The translations under genes and the position numbers were made by a program. Positions 47,735-64,000 of a DNA stretch of 64,000 nt are shown one piece after another. Position 1 is the first letter of the stretch; every line of letters starts with the position of its first letter. This stretch comes from Leptospira ainlahdjerensis (GTDB lineage: Bacteria > Spirochaetota > Leptospiria > Leptospirales > Leptospiraceae): contig NZ_JAFFPU010000056.1 of NCBI RefSeq assembly GCF_016919175.1, forward strand, positions 1 through 64,000, written 5' to 3'. Under the pieces are notes generated by a model that worked only from the letters and a program-made list of their open reading frames with translations, searched no databases and was not told the DNA's origin.

Positions 47735-48703
47735 ATGATGAGAATGAAAATAAAATTTTTCGCGAGTCTTTTCTCCCGTTTTACGATCGCCTTCCTTGTT
47801 TTAATCACACTAACAATTTCGTTTAACTCTTGTTCGGCGGCCCTTGTATCGTCGGCATTGTATTACGAACGTTTTCAATCCAACTTAGAAAAAAAGGAAA
47901 TTCAAGTAGGCGCTTATAAGTGGACTTACCTCGAAGGTGGTAAAGGCGAAACGATCTTCTTGATCCACGGATTTGGGGGTGATAAGGATAACTGGACCCG
48001 GTTTGTAAGAACTCTTACCGGATCCTATCACGTCGTCCTTCCGGATCTTCCCGGATTCGGCGAGAATGATCGAAAACAGGAAGACGAATATACGATTCTC
48101 ACTCAGGTTTCCCGTTTGGATGAATTTGCAAAATCCTTGGGATTGCGCAAATTCCATATTATCGGTAATTCGATGGGAGGATCGATCTCGGGGGTTTATG
48201 CCGCCGCTTATCCCGAAAAAATACTGACTCTTGGACTTTTTGATTCGGCCGGAGTAAAGTCGCCGATACCGAGCGAATTTTCGGTTCATCTTTCCCAGGG
48301 AAAGAATCCGCTCGTAGCAAACAATGAGGAAGAGTTCGACTATCTGATGAACTTTATCTTCGTTCAACCGCCGAAAATTCCTTCCTTCTTAAAAGGATAC
48401 TTTTCAGACAAATCGATTCGGAATCGGGAATTTAACGAAAAAATTTACAAAGAAATCCGCTCTCAATTGTCAGTGCTTGAAGAAAGAATGAAACTGATAC
48501 AGGCAAGAACATTAATTGTTTGGGGTGATACCGACCGAGTCATACATATCAGTTCATCGGACGTTTTGTTAAAAGGAATCCAAAATTCCACCAGAGTGAT
48601 CCTAAAAGACTGCGGACACAGTCCGATGTTGGAAAGACCGAAAGAGACTGCGGAGATCTACTCTAAATTTTTAAAGGGAGAAAACGATCGTCTTCAGGAT
48701 TGA
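47735..48703 (+). CDS. Alpha/beta hydrolase with N-terminal signal, possible lipoprotein
   Basis: 322 aa. A hydrophobic N-terminus (FTIAFLVLITLTISFNSCS) has a Cys with Phe at -3 and Ser at -1; spirochaetal lipoboxes tolerate such residues, so it may be a lipoprotein. Hydrolase motifs are complete: HGFGGDKDNW, GNSMGGS (nucleophile), VWGDTDRVI (Asp) and DCGHSPMLERP (His). Acts outside the cytoplasm; substrate unknown. The last 10 bp overlap the convergent hybrid kinase gene. Confidence 0.85.
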   Translation: MMRMKIKFFASLFSRFTIAFLVLITLTISFNSCSAALVSSALYYERFQSNLEKKEIQVGAYKWTYLEGGKGETIFLIHGFGGDKDNWTRFVRTLTGSYHVVLPDLPGFGENDRKQEDEYTILTQVSRLDEFAKSLGLRKFHIIGNSMGGSISGVYAAAYPEKILTLGLFDSAGVKSPIPSEFSVHLSQGKNPLVANNEEEFDYLMNFIFVQPPKIPSFLKGYFSDKSIRNREFNEKIYKEIRSQLSVLEERMKLIQARTLIVWGDTDRVIHISSSDVLLKGIQNSTRVILKDCGHSPMLERPKETAEIYSKFLKGENDRLQD

Positions 48704-51700
48704 AATAGATGTGAAATCGTAGATTCAAGATCTTGAATTTGAATCGGTTTTGCGATGTAGGCGTCCATACCTGCGTCGATACATTTTTCTTTGTCGCCTT
48801 CCATCGCATTAGCCGTCATCGCAACTATGACGGGGTTTGGATTTGTAAAATCTTTTCTGATATGATAGGTCGCTTCGAATCCGTCCATCTCGGGCATTTG
48901 GATGTCCATAAAAATCAATTGATAGTTTTTGTTCTTGAGACTCGATAACGCTTCGACTCCGTTATTTGCCGTGTCGACGGAATATCCAAGTTTTCCCAAT
49001 AGTCGGATCGCGATCTTTTGATTGATTACGTTGTCTTCCACCAAAAGGATTTTGAGAGGGATTTTTTCCGAAAGCGTTTTTTCGTTTGGTTGTTCTTCTT
49101 TCGAAATTCGAGTGGGGAAGGCTTTATCAAAATTTTTGCTGAGTTCTTCCAAAAGAATCGGTTTAAACATCATGAATATTTTAAATCCGGGTCGATTGAA
49201 GAGTCCTTGTGTCACGTGATGATAGGAGTTCTGTAGTTCTTTTTCCATAAAAAGAATGATCGTGAGTTTGATATTCGGGTTTTGGTTTTTGAGTTCGTCC
49301 AAAATTTCGGGAAGATTCATGTCCGGCAGACTGAGATCCGTGAGAAAAATCCCGATTCGTTCTTCTTCGGAGATAATGCGGATTACTTCCTTCGCGTTTC
49401 GAGCAAGTTTAACGGAAAATCCATTTCTCTCGCAGAATTTTTTAATCTGTTCCTTGAACGTATAGTCTTGTATGGAAATGACGGCAATTTTTGCCAGGTT
49501 TTTAGAATGTAATTCTAAAACGCCAACAGGTATTTTATAATCCAATCTTTCGCTGATGATGGAAAGTGTGAACTCGGAACCCCGTCCTACTTCGCTTTTT
49601 ACGATGATTTCGCCCTTCATCAACTCGGCTAACTTTTTGCTAATGGTGAGACCGAGTCCCGAACCGCCGTATCTTCGTGTGGTGGAAGAATCGACTTGGC
49701 TGAAAGCTTTGAACAAGAGCTCTAATTTTTCTTCGGGAATTCCGATTCCAGTGTCCTGCAGTCGAAAAACAATTCTTAGCTTATCGTTCGGAAATTTTTC
49801 GGCTTCCACAGAAAGTACGATTTTTCCTTTTTCCGTAAACTTGATCGAGTTCCCTAAGAGATTCATAAGAATTTGTCTTAGGCGATAAGGATCCGAAATG
49901 ATCCAGGTCGGAACCAGAGACGATATTTGGAGTTCGACGACTAAACCTTTTTCCTCGGCCATAGGTCGGAAAAGATTACAGACCTCTTCGCTTAGTTTTT
50001 GCGGAGAAACGGGTTGCATTTCTAATTTGAGTTGTCCGGATTCGATTCTTGAAAGATCCAAGATGTCGTTTAATAAAATTAATAAATTCTGACCGCTGGA
50101 TTTGATTATATCGAGGTATTCTTTTTGTTCCAAGTTTAGGGAAGTGCCTTCCAAAAGGCTGACGGTTCCGATCACTCCATTGAGAGGGGTGCGAATTTCA
50201 TGGCTCATCATCGCCAAAAAATCGGACTTTGCTTTGGACGCTGCTTCGGCGGTTTCCTTTGCGCGTTTTAGAGAATCCTCATATACTTTTCTTTCGGTAA
50301 TTTCGTGCCAAACGGCCAGGAAGACGTTTTTCTGATACATCTTCATCGGAGTGAGCGTGATTTCGGTCGGAAATTCTTCACCGTTAAAACGTCTGTAGTT
50401 GCGTTCAAACGTATAAATGCCCCTTCTGCGCGCTATCGTTTCGGTTTCGTCCACTCGTATTCCGGCGAATTGCTTTTCGGTGGAAAAATACGAAGGGTGT
50501 TTGCCTAAGATCTGATTTTTATCCTCGCAGCGAAGCATGTTCAATGTCGCTGGGTTACATTCAAAAATTCCAGAGTCGTCGTACAAAACGTGAGGTTCGC
50601 TCGAATGTTCGAATAGAAGTCTGAATTTTTCTTCAGCCAACTTTTTTTCCGTGATATCCACGGAAACCGCGCTCACTCCCATGATATCACCAGCCGAATT
50701 CTGAATCGGATAAAAGGAGGTTTCGGTAAAAACAGTTTTTCCTTCGTAAGAACGGGAGCCGGTGATTTGGAAACGTTCGCCCAAAAAAGCCCGTTGGTAA
50801 TAGGTTTTCCATTTTTGAATTTCCTCTTGTGGAATTCCCGCCTCAAAAATATTTGAACCCGGTGAAATCTCACAATCGAAATATTTTTTCATCTCCTTAA
50901 AAAAAGAAGAATTGAATATAAGAATTTCATAATTTTTGTTGATTGACCAGATCATCGCTTCAGAGTTTTCGACCACTGCATTTAGGTTCGCCTCATGTTC
51001 CGCGATTTTGACGGATTGTTCGATCAAAGATTTTCGCGCGTTGACTTTGTCAGTGATATCCTTGATTTGAACGAGAGCCACGGTGTGACGTTGCGAGTTT
51101 AGGATTCGAAAGGATGCGCTTCCCCAAAATTTTTTCCCGTCAAAGGTTTTGAATTCCACTTCCCAAGTGTAAGGTTCTCCCTCTAAAATTTTCTTTCTCA
51201 TAGACTGAAGCTCCAAAAGCGAAAAGCCGTCCACGAGAAGGGAAGTAAAAGGAATTCCGATAAAATCGGAAGCGGATTTCGCTCCAAAGAAATGGATCGC
51301 AGTTTGATTGTTCTCAATTACGGAATCGGTTTCCGGATTCAAAAGAAAAATCGCGTTAGCTGATCTTTGGAAGATCATCGATCGAAGCTCAGTATCTTGG
51401 GAGAAAATACTCGATTCTTCGAGGAAGGAATCTTTTGAAAAAAGGATCAGTTTGTGTTTATTTTCTACGCTTATAATTTGAATAGAGACGGAGAAGACGT
51501 TTCCATCTTCCTTGCGAAATTGCAGTTTTCTGGCAGTTTCGGAGTTTTCATCCGTCTGGACTTCTTTCCAAAACGAGACCCATTCTTGAGGTTCGACCCA
51601 GGCCCAATTCTCAGGCTTTGTTCCCTTTTTTAGATTGCGGGAGAATTCTTCCCAATCGAGGTTGAGACGCCAGGTGACCGGTTCTCCCGAGGAATTGAGT

Positions 51701-51735
51701 AGTAAAAAGTTTGATTCCGATCTAAAAAGAGTCAT
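48694..51735 (-). CDS. Hybrid sensor histidine kinase with PAS domains and two receiver domains
   Basis: 1013 aa, no membrane helix. PAS domains at about 118-232, 250-362 and 370-485, a short N-terminal PAS-like part, HisKA with AMMSHEIRTPLNG (His512), and the ATPase with a GSGLGL box. Then a first receiver at about 740-860 (LTDLSLPDMN, diverged) and a second at about 894-1010 with LLVEDNVINQK and FMDIQMPEMDG (Asp944). No HPt domain is fused or adjacent, so the phosphorelay partner must be elsewhere. Confidence 0.92.
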   Translation of the reverse strand: MTLFRSESNFLLLNSSGEPVTWRLNLDWEEFSRNLKKGTKPENWAWVEPQEWVSFWKEVQTDENSETARKLQFRKEDGNVFSVSIQIISVENKHKLILFSKDSFLEESSIFSQDTELRSMIFQRSANAIFLLNPETDSVIENNQTAIHFFGAKSASDFIGIPFTSLLVDGFSLLELQSMRKKILEGEPYTWEVEFKTFDGKKFWGSASFRILNSQRHTVALVQIKDITDKVNARKSLIEQSVKIAEHEANLNAVVENSEAMIWSINKNYEILIFNSSFFKEMKKYFDCEISPGSNIFEAGIPQEEIQKWKTYYQRAFLGERFQITGSRSYEGKTVFTETSFYPIQNSAGDIMGVSAVSVDITEKKLAEEKFRLLFEHSSEPHVLYDDSGIFECNPATLNMLRCEDKNQILGKHPSYFSTEKQFAGIRVDETETIARRRGIYTFERNYRRFNGEEFPTEITLTPMKMYQKNVFLAVWHEITERKVYEDSLKRAKETAEAASKAKSDFLAMMSHEIRTPLNGVIGTVSLLEGTSLNLEQKEYLDIIKSSGQNLLILLNDILDLSRIESGQLKLEMQPVSPQKLSEEVCNLFRPMAEEKGLVVELQISSLVPTWIISDPYRLRQILMNLLGNSIKFTEKGKIVLSVEAEKFPNDKLRIVFRLQDTGIGIPEEKLELLFKAFSQVDSSTTRRYGGSGLGLTISKKLAELMKGEIIVKSEVGRGSEFTLSIISERLDYKIPVGVLELHSKNLAKIAVISIQDYTFKEQIKKFCERNGFSVKLARNAKEVIRIISEEERIGIFLTDLSLPDMNLPEILDELKNQNPNIKLTIILFMEKELQNSYHHVTQGLFNRPGFKIFMMFKPILLEELSKNFDKAFPTRISKEEQPNEKTLSEKIPLKILLVEDNVINQKIAIRLLGKLGYSVDTANNGVEALSSLKNKNYQLIFMDIQMPEMDGFEATYHIRKDFTNPNPVIVAMTANAMEGDKEKCIDAGMDAYIAKPIQIQDLESTISHLFQS

Positions 51736-52027
51736 TTGCGTTCTATAATGAAAGATAAGATTAGTAGGATGGAATGAATTGGATCACTAAACAAGCAAAA
51801 TAAAAGCAAAAATACGGAGTATACTTTGATTCTACACAATTCAAAAAACATTGTGGAGAAAGGATAGCATGGGTTCACAATCTTCTTTTTAAAAAAAGTT
51901 TCGAATTTTTTATATTTCTAAAATAAGAATTCCTTTTTTCATTTTGGGACGGATTTCATTCTGTTTGATAAAACGATATAGGACCTCTCTTTGGGTTTGA
52001 TTGACTTCTCTCAGTCTCAAAAGTAAG

Positions 52028-53461
<1,434 letters not shown>

Positions 53462-53507
53462 AAACACTTGTCCTCTTGCGCTTCGATAGGGACTCTGCAA
53501 CTGTCCC

Positions 53508-55388
53508 ATGAATTTAATTTCAGTAGATAAGATCTCGAAAGAGATCGGTGAAAAAGTCCTTTTTAATCAAATCAGTTTCGGCATCAACGAAGGCGAAAAG
53601 ATCGGAATTCTCGGAATCAACGGTTCCGGTAAATCGACTCTTCTCAAGATGCTCGCCGGGCTGGATGTCCCGGATTCGGGACAAATTCTCAAAAATAAAA
53701 TTCTTCAGATCGCGGTCCTTTCGCAGTCTCCCGTTTATCAACCCGAACATACGATCTTAGAACATATCTTCTCCAGCAAAAGTCCGATCCTAACAACGAT
53801 CCGCACCTACGAAGACCTCTGCGAAAAACTCGGTTCCGGAGATCCCGAGGTCGAAAGGGAATACGAACGAATCATGCAGGAGATGGATCGTCTCGGCGCC
53901 TGGGAACTCGAGGCCTGGTTCCGATCTCTTTTGAAGGAATTGGATCTTCCCGATCTTTCTTTGAAGATGAATTCTCTTTCCGGCGGGATGCTCAAGAAAG
54001 TGGCGCTTGTTCAAACACTCATGGAAGAATCGAATCTTCTCGTTTTGGACGAACCGACCAACCACTTGGATGTAGATACGATCGTCTGGCTCCAGGATTA
54101 TCTGACAGAAACCAAAAAAGCGGTTCTTCTTGTGACTCACGATCGTTACTTTTTGGAAGAGGTCACCGATCGAATCATAGAACTCGAAAATGGAAATTTA
54201 TTTTCTTTCCCCGGTAATTTCGGATTCTATCTCGAAAAAAAAGCCGAAGCCGAAATCATAAAAGAAAAAACCGAACATAAGGAAAAACGATTTCTCAAAA
54301 AGGAATTGGAATGGTTGCGGAGACAACCGAAAGCGAGAGGAACCAAACAAAAGGGTAGGACCGATCGAGCCCTCGAAGTGATGAACCGTAAAAAAACCGG
54401 TAAAGAAATCGTCTTGGATTTTTCGGTTTCAGGCAGAAGGCTTGGCAAAAAAATTCTTGAATTGAAGAATCTTACGAAGTCCTATAAGTCCCCTTTGATC
54501 GGCGGTTTTTCTTATACGTTTAAGAACGGAGAAAGGATCGGAGTCGTAGGTCCTAACGGAGCGGGGAAGTCCACGTTACTCAACTTAATCACCGGAAGGG
54601 AAACGCCCGACTCGGGAGACGTGAGCGTCGGAATGAATACGAGTTTCGGTTATTTCGATCAGGTTTCTCGAGAACTATCGGGGGATATGCGAGTGATCGA
54701 ATATATCAAAAAAGAATGCGGTGTTTCCGTAAAGATGAACGACGGGTCGATCCTGAGCGCAGCCGACATGCTCGAACTTTTTCTTTTTGACGGAAGGCTC
54801 CAGGCCAACTTTATCCGAAACTTATCCGGCGGAGAAAAAAGAAGACTTTATCTCGTCTCAATTCTGATGACTCATCCTAACTTTCTCATTCTCGACGAAC
54901 CGACTAACGATTTGGATATTCGGACTCTTTCCGTTTTGGAGGAATTTCTTTCCGAATACGGAGGTTGTATCCTGGTGGTTTCCCACGATCGTTATTTTAT
55001 GGATAGAACGGTGGATTATCTTTTTGTCTTTCAAGGAAACGGAGTGATCGAAAAATTCCCCGGCAACTATTCCGAATATTTAGAATATAAGAATTATATA
55101 AATAAGCAGAAAGATAAAAAAATCCCCGAAATGCTGATCAAGGAATCCGAACCAGAAAAACAAAAGGTCTCCAAAAAAGGACTCAATTTCCAGCAGAAAA
55201 AAGAATTGGAATCCTTGGAAGAAGAGATCGCTTCTTTGGAAAATGAGGAACAGGGACTTACGAAAATTCTTCAATCCGGAACCGGAAAACCGGAAGACCT
55301 CGTGGTCTCCGGAAATCGACTTACGGAAATTCATTCGATTCTTCCCTTAAAGCTCGAACGTTGGGAAGAATTACAAAATCTACTCTAA
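53508..55388 (+). CDS. ABC-F family ATPase (Uup-like)
   Basis: 626 aa with two ABC modules and no membrane part. Module 1: GINGSGKST, LSGGMLKKVALVQ, LLVLDEPTNHLDVDTI. Module 2: GPNGAGKST, LSGGEKRRLYLV, LILDEPTNDLDI. A basic linker follows module 1 (WLRRQPKARGTKQKGRTDRA), typical of ribosome-associated ABC-F proteins, and a coiled coil ends the protein (about 560-626). Length and C-terminal coil fit the Uup group. Acts on ribosomes or nucleic acid junctions; which one is not known here. Confidence 0.93.
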   Translation: MNLISVDKISKEIGEKVLFNQISFGINEGEKIGILGINGSGKSTLLKMLAGLDVPDSGQILKNKILQIAVLSQSPVYQPEHTILEHIFSSKSPILTTIRTYEDLCEKLGSGDPEVEREYERIMQEMDRLGAWELEAWFRSLLKELDLPDLSLKMNSLSGGMLKKVALVQTLMEESNLLVLDEPTNHLDVDTIVWLQDYLTETKKAVLLVTHDRYFLEEVTDRIIELENGNLFSFPGNFGFYLEKKAEAEIIKEKTEHKEKRFLKKELEWLRRQPKARGTKQKGRTDRALEVMNRKKTGKEIVLDFSVSGRRLGKKILELKNLTKSYKSPLIGGFSYTFKNGERIGVVGPNGAGKSTLLNLITGRETPDSGDVSVGMNTSFGYFDQVSRELSGDMRVIEYIKKECGVSVKMNDGSILSAADMLELFLFDGRLQANFIRNLSGGEKRRLYLVSILMTHPNFLILDEPTNDLDIRTLSVLEEFLSEYGGCILVVSHDRYFMDRTVDYLFVFQGNGVIEKFPGNYSEYLEYKNYINKQKDKKIPEMLIKESEPEKQKVSKKGLNFQQKKELESLEEEIASLENEEQGLTKILQSGTGKPEDLVVSGNRLTEIHSILPLKLERWEELQNLL

Positions 55389-55424
55389 AAAACCAAGTGC
55401 AATCACCGCTCCCAAAGCTTTGAT

Positions 55425-57815
55425 TTACTGACAAACCCCGTTGAATTCAAAGGCTCCGATCGAATATCCGAACGAGCCGATCGGAACTGGAAAGGCAGGC
55501 GTAACGTTTGTCGTGCGTGCTATTCCGTTTCTGTCGTTCTGATACAAAGGTAGATAGACCGGGTAGGCCGGATCCACTCCTCCGTAAACGGAAGTGCAAG
55601 CGGAAGGAGAGGATCCTCCGCCTAACTGAAAATAGTTCAAAATTCCGGTCGCGGGCAAGAAGAATGGATTGGCGCTGAAGTTCTGCGCGTTTACCGCGGG
55701 GGCGATGTTGGTCGTACATGCCGCGTTCATAAGAGGACCCGGATTTCCGAAACAAGTCAGACCGAAATTAAACACAGGAGTTTTTCCCAGAACCGTACAG
55801 TTGAATAGATTGTTTCCTTTTACCTCCGCACTCGCACCCGGAATCGGGGTAAAGTTTAGACAGGTCGAATCGGTCGCGCTCGGATTTGTGAAGATTTGAT
55901 TGTTTGCGATCTTGTGTTCTATGCTCAATCCGAGAGAACTGATTCCGAACGATTCTGCGGTTCCGATTCCGCCGAAAATGGTATTGTGGATGATGTGAAC
56001 GTTAGTCGCGTTTACGTTCAGGGATCGGATTCCCGAAGTATTTGCGGGCATTACTGCGGGGGTTCCGGTCAGATGATAGGAATTGATCACGTTGTTTCCG
56101 ATCGCTAAGGACTGTCCGGCGGTCAGGTTTCTCGCAAAGATCTCGGTTGAGAAGTCCCCCGCAGTCACTCCTAAGTGGGAATTCCCGTTGATCCAGTTTG
56201 AAAAAATCACACCAACGCTGTTGTTGATATAAATCCCGGCAGATCCACTGTTCCCCGATCCTCCAAGGATATAGTTGTACGAAATGTTGAGGCTCGGACT
56301 GATTCCATAGGCCGCGATTCCGGAACGAATGATTCCCAGGGCATAGGCGCTACCCGAATCGGTTCCTTGAATCAGGTTACCAGAAATGATGGCTTGGCTG
56401 ACTCCCGTATTGACCCCGTTTAGGAAAATTCCGGTCGACCACGGATTGTTCGGATTCGAGCGAATCGTAAATTGATTGATCTGAATGTTCGCCGTTAAAT
56501 TTGCGAGAGGAGCCCCGATAAAGATCGGAGCACAAGTATTTCCTTCGACCGCACCACAATTCCCGAACGGGGAAATGTCCTGAATCGTCGACGGAAAGGA
56601 ATTTACGTTTCTTTGAGTGAACGTAGAATTAAAGGCGCCTAAAAGATTTACACCGTCCCTGAACTCGATTCTTTGTGTTGCGTTATCCGAAATCGAATAG
56701 GTTCCCCCTGCCACCAAAACAAAACATGGAACCGCGGCACAAGTGGTGATCGCGTAACGAATCGAAGAACATGCGTTCGCTACGGAATCGCACAAGCCTG
56801 CGGGAAGTCCGGCCGGGATTACGTATTTTACTTCGTTGGTTACTGTATATGTTAAGAGCAATGGATTTCCGTTGTTGTATGCTTTTCCCGTTCCCGGCTC
56901 GATACAGCCGGTCAGACGAACATACAAGCCCGACCCTGTCGGCCAGGCCCCACCCGAGTTCACCCGAACCTGATTGGAGGCCGGAAAGGTCAAGTTTGCG
57001 GGAGCCTGTAAAAATTTAAGATTTCCGGCCGGAGTATTGACCCCGTCGAGTACACAACCAGTTACGTTTTTAGAAAAGGTAAGATCGACGACATCCAAGG
57101 GACGAAGAACGGTTTGACTTACCGGAACTGAGTTTGTAACGCTCAAACAATTTACGCTGAGAAGAACAGGCGCGCCGGCGATGACTCCCGCCGGAAGAGG
57201 TGGAGTTTCGAATTGGCAGACATGATCCTGGGGATTAGAGAGGATCTGGACGGAATATCCGGATTGATCCGGGACCTCTGCCGAGAATGCGTAAGTTCCG
57301 TCTGTGGTAATCGAAAGAGAATCTACGGAACCGTTCCGCACCTGAAGATTTCCGGCTGCCGTGGAGGAAATTCCAAAAACCTGGACGGATACGGGATAGG
57401 TTTTGGCAGCACAGACGACTTCCACAAACGCAAAGAAAGGATCTAAAACGCCTTTGGGATTAGTGACGGAACAACTGATTGCGGGACTTGGAAACGCATT
57501 TGGCTGGGTCAAGACAGACACTGAATAATCGGAATACTTTGTCTTTTGTTGTGAGAACTTGTAGGACCCGTTTTTTGTGATCGAAAGTGTATCGGAGCTG
57601 TCACTTTGTAAAATGAGAGTTCCACCTGTGAGCCCGGAGACCTTGACGTTCAAATCGATCGGGGTTTGAGAAACGGAAAGGAAATTTGCTAAAATAGAAG
57701 TATCTACCAGCGAATTGCTGTTTGGTTTTGGAATACAATTTTGAGTGAGTAAGATTAGAACCGTGAGGACAAACCATCCGATTTTTGCGAGAGACTGTTC
57801 CATCAATTTATACAC
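55425..57815 (-). CDS. Large lipoprotein with parallel beta-helix repeats
   Basis: 796 aa. The N-terminus (TVLILLTQNC) gives a lipobox with Cys near residue 27. About residues 55-230 hold two copies of a repeat with LTGGTLILQSDSSDTLSI-like and AAGNLQVRNGSVDSLSI text, each ending in a Cys-containing strand. The C-terminal 450 residues have many NNxI/VxN-type rungs (for example ISYNYILGGSGNSGSAGIYI), as in a right-handed parallel beta-helix. Several cysteines (SVANACSS, CAAVPCFVL) suggest disulphides. Surface exposure is likely; function unknown. GTG at 57815 has an AGGA nearby; ATG at 57803 is an alternative. Last gene of the cyclase operon. Confidence 0.75.
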   Translation of the reverse strand: MYKLMEQSLAKIGWFVLTVLILLTQNCIPKPNSNSLVDTSILANFLSVSQTPIDLNVKVSGLTGGTLILQSDSSDTLSITKNGSYKFSQQKTKYSDYSVSVLTQPNAFPSPAISCSVTNPKGVLDPFFAFVEVVCAAKTYPVSVQVFGISSTAAGNLQVRNGSVDSLSITTDGTYAFSAEVPDQSGYSVQILSNPQDHVCQFETPPLPAGVIAGAPVLLSVNCLSVTNSVPVSQTVLRPLDVVDLTFSKNVTGCVLDGVNTPAGNLKFLQAPANLTFPASNQVRVNSGGAWPTGSGLYVRLTGCIEPGTGKAYNNGNPLLLTYTVTNEVKYVIPAGLPAGLCDSVANACSSIRYAITTCAAVPCFVLVAGGTYSISDNATQRIEFRDGVNLLGAFNSTFTQRNVNSFPSTIQDISPFGNCGAVEGNTCAPIFIGAPLANLTANIQINQFTIRSNPNNPWSTGIFLNGVNTGVSQAIISGNLIQGTDSGSAYALGIIRSGIAAYGISPSLNISYNYILGGSGNSGSAGIYINNSVGVIFSNWINGNSHLGVTAGDFSTEIFARNLTAGQSLAIGNNVINSYHLTGTPAVMPANTSGIRSLNVNATNVHIIHNTIFGGIGTAESFGISSLGLSIEHKIANNQIFTNPSATDSTCLNFTPIPGASAEVKGNNLFNCTVLGKTPVFNFGLTCFGNPGPLMNAACTTNIAPAVNAQNFSANPFFLPATGILNYFQLGGGSSPSACTSVYGGVDPAYPVYLPLYQNDRNGIARTTNVTPAFPVPIGSFGYSIGAFEFNGVCQ

Positions 57816-57846
57816 GATTTCCTACTCTATAAATAATAACCCCATT

Positions 57847-63914
<6,068 letters not shown>

Positions 63915-64000
63915 GAATGACGGTTCTCTATTCCAGAAAAAAAGAATTCCACTGAGAGGAATATTCTATTTTTCCCGGATTTCCTCTTATCTATTATAAT
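63915..64000 (-). promoter_or_regulatory. Upstream region of the cyclase operon
   Basis: 86 bp. On the minus strand an AT-rich ATTATAATAG lies at the far edge; it may be a -10 element, but its -35 would fall outside the window. No strong ribosome site was found before the ATG. Confidence 0.25.

Overview
The window is spirochaetal chromosome, almost certainly Leptospira. Support comes from the fliF-fliG-fliH block, the many PAS sensor kinases and PP2C phosphatases, a class III adenylate cyclase, DUF445 and capB/capC-type poly-gamma-glutamate genes, FeoAB, and the intergenic palindromes built on GGAACTCC. Base composition looks like low-to-mid 40s % GC by eye (not computed); I cannot name the species. 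No insertion sequence, prophage, rRNA or CRISPR array was seen. One tRNA (Gly-GCC) is present.

Layout. 1-4.1 kb (minus strand): fliF, fliG and fliH, ending at a clear intrinsic terminator inside a repeat-rich intergenic region; fliI does not follow. 5.1-12.8 kb (minus): a tightly packed run of AarF/ABC1 kinase, FeoA, FeoB, an LTA-synthase-like phosphotransferase, a NeuB-family synthase and a secreted M23 peptidase, with overlaps or gaps of 20 bp or less. 13-15 kb: a protein ending in an XPB/Ssl2 N-terminal-like domain, then a 1.2 kb non-coding stretch holding a 49-bp tandem repeat. 16-21 kb: small unknown protein, chemoreceptor, metallophosphoesterase, TPR protein. 21.8-28.6 kb: ilvB-ilvN, an unknown protein, HemW, a GH3 hexosaminidase and a GDSL esterase. 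28.7-32.8 kb: tRNA-Gly, tig, clpP, clpX and a GNAT gene. 32.9-37.4 kb: a Pit-type phosphate transporter with a PhoU-like tail, an APH/SrkA-like kinase, an RRM protein and an exported FKBP.

37.5-55.4 kb is rich in signalling genes: a PAS histidine kinase and a PAS-PP2C phosphatase run into a poly-gamma-glutamate gene set (ligase, membrane subunit, accessory protein). These are followed by a hydrolase/DUF445 group, two HisKA_2 sensor kinases, a hybrid kinase, a lone cyclic-nucleotide-binding protein and an ABC-F ATPase. 55.4-63.9 kb (minus) is one probable operon: adenylate cyclase with an unrecognised N-terminal region, a membrane-anchored FecR protein with fibronectin-like repeats, a second protein with a similar repeat, and a large beta-helix lipoprotein.

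Points of most interest: ClpP carries Asn at the position of the catalytic Asp; the FliG torque-helix motif has diverged; the GNAT gene has no ATG/GTG/TTG start but a well-placed CTG; the cyclase-FecR-repeat-protein operon; the FeoAB/cell-envelope gene run; and the dispersed and tandem GGAACTCC repeats.
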